Source: Conus ventricosus
Lineage: Eukaryota; Mollusca; Gastropoda; Neogastropoda; Conidae
Direction of reading: 5' to 3'
Assembly: GCA_018398815.1 (NCBI GenBank)
Contig: CM031622.1
Location: 16,937,100 to 16,969,599, forward strand
Length of the DNA stretch: 32,500 nucleotides
A model generated the notes under the pieces. It did no database searches. It was not told the origin of the DNA and saw only the letters and a program-made list of their open reading frames with translations. The translations under genes and the position numbers were made by a program. Shown in pieces: positions 31,500 through 32,500 of the stretch (position 1 is the stretch's first letter; each line of letters opens with the position of its first letter).

Positions 31500-31790
31500 A
31501 GTGGGGCAAGGTGTGGGATCTGTCAGTGGATGTGGTGCAACAGATGTTACACAACCAGTCCATTGGTGTCCACAGTAAGGAGCTTAAAAGGTGGCAACAT
31601 TGGAATATTGGATCAGAACAGGACCCCCAGACAACACCAAAGTGATTCAGCAGTGCAGTGTCTCCTCTGGAGGGTTGTCTCATGATGATGTGAGGGCTTT
31701 CTGTGAACTGATAGTGATGTGTGATGTGACAGAACAAAGCCTGAGATTTGGCTGTGAGGAGATTACCACATGAGCACTTTGCAAGGTACA
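31500..31790 (+). repeat. Diverged copy of the SINE-like family (3' part)
   Basis: AAGGAGCTTAAAAGGTGGCA, TTGGATCAGAACAGG, CAACACCAAAGTGATTCAGC parallel 32429-32500 (GGGGGCTTAGTAGGTGGTGT, TTAGATCAGAACAGGC, ACACCACTGAAGTGACTCGG). The following part is weakly similar to the 3' part of the 23-kb copy. Confidence 0.45.
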
Positions 31791-31846
31791 CAGACTTACA
31801 AACAAAAAATTCAAGGACTTGTTATATGAAATTCAAGAGCTGACCA

Positions 31847-32500
31847 GCCACCGTGGTGAAGTGGTTAGCGTCGCGGACTCCCGGCCGGGAGGTCGTGGGT
31901 TCGAATCCCATCAGAGTCATGTGGGTTTTTCTGCCCCAACTGGCTCCCACCCAGAGTTGAGTTTGCTGCGGACTCAGTTGGGAAGACTGGGACCACAGGG
32001 TTGCGTTTCATCCACTTAATGTATGTGTTTCTGAGAGTGTTGCTCAAATTTCCTGACCAACACTGCAGGTGCCTGTATCTCTTGGGCCTGGTTGACGCTG
32101 GGATCTATTATGAAAGGAAGCATAGAGTACAGCCCTGTCATGCACTCTCAGACCGAAATGGAAATCCGTAGCATCATCTTCATCATCCTCATTCTCATCG
32201 ATCAGCATACAAAAAAAGTCTCAAATTCTGTGGCCCTTCATGCCCTGCTCTCATGGTGACCTCAGTTTCGATGTCCTCTCCGCGTCTGTGGCCTTGGTTT
32301 GCCTCCGTCGGGGTCACCGGTATCGGCGACTCCATGGGAGCTGTCGTTGGACGGACGTGGTGGCGCCCTCCGGAGGGAGAGCTCACTCACGCCGGCTCCG
32401 CGACTAAGCAATTATTGTCATCAGTAGGGGGCTTAGTAGGTGGTGTCCTGCATATGTTAGATCAGAACAGGCACCACTGAACACCACTGAAGTGACTCGG
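31847..32500 (+). mobile_element. tRNA-headed SINE-like element, runs off the window
   Basis: The head has A box TGGTGAAGTGG (31854-31864) and B box GGTTCGAATCC (31898-31908), which is a perfect consensus, in a tRNA-like 73-nt segment (31847-31919). The body carries GACTCAGTTGGGAAGACTGG, AGTACAGCCCTGTC (32127), a TCATCATC-rich stretch near 32172-32205, then a GC-rich module (32240-32410) and CTAAGCAATTATTGTC. The second copy at 23868-23096 (minus) has all modules in the same order. Internal Pol III promoter boxes imply the element is self-transcribed, while mobilisation would depend on a LINE. The plus-strand copy has the better-preserved head. Confidence 0.82.

Noticed and set aside
31847..31919. 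Functional tRNA gene
   Set aside because: A and B boxes are good, but the sequence continues as a repeated SINE-like element with a second copy at 23.1-23.9 kb, and I could not draw a convincing acceptor stem.

Overview
The window is eukaryotic genomic DNA, almost certainly from an invertebrate animal and plausibly a mollusc. It has spliced coding exons with GT-AG introns, a tRNA-headed SINE with Pol III boxes, LINE reverse-transcriptase debris, a DNA transposon with terminal inverted repeats, and very dense minisatellites. The taxonomic guess is inference only. There is no bacterial-style gene organisation, rRNA gene, CRISPR array or operon.

The only host gene I can support lies on the minus strand in the right half. 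Three exons (31355-31186, 28047-27983, 19939-19587) splice in matching phases and encode the C-terminal part of a solute carrier organic anion transporter (SLCO/OATP family). They cover the end of the Kazal-like extracellular loop, the last transmembrane segments and the cytoplasmic tail. The upstream exons lie beyond position 32500. The last exon carries an in-frame stop and several mutually cancelling frame disturbances, so it is either mis-assembled or decayed.

Layout. 1-446: C-terminal reverse-transcriptase fragment of a LINE (minus). About 720-1215: frame-broken, retroelement-associated nuclease-like domain (plus). 2590-3995, 5161-5485, 5672-6085, 9327-9998, 11350-12380, 12515-12735 and 16680-18870: unrelated minisatellites or duplications with non-coding spacer between them. 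8058-9069: a hAT-like transposon with 15-bp TIRs and 6-bp flanking direct repeats, inserted in an older dispersed repeat. 19968-26115: three diverged blocks (about 60, 55 and 53 bp units) of what looks like one satellite family, filling most of the 8-kb last SLCO intron and interrupted by a 1.9-kb GC-hairpin insertion and a roughly 770-bp SINE-like element. 26735-27966: a 31-bp minisatellite ending 16 nt from a 5' splice site. 29369-30270: a composite 28/85-bp minisatellite in the preceding intron. 31500-32500: two more copies of the SINE-like element.

Long open frames inside the tandem arrays (notably 16612-18876 on both strands) are by-products of stop-free repeats whose period is a multiple of three, and I do not call them genes. 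I found no undescribed enzymatic or defence system. The items most worth checking are the repeat-filled SLCO introns, the datable nested transposon, the SINE-like family and a hammerhead-like dispersed motif.
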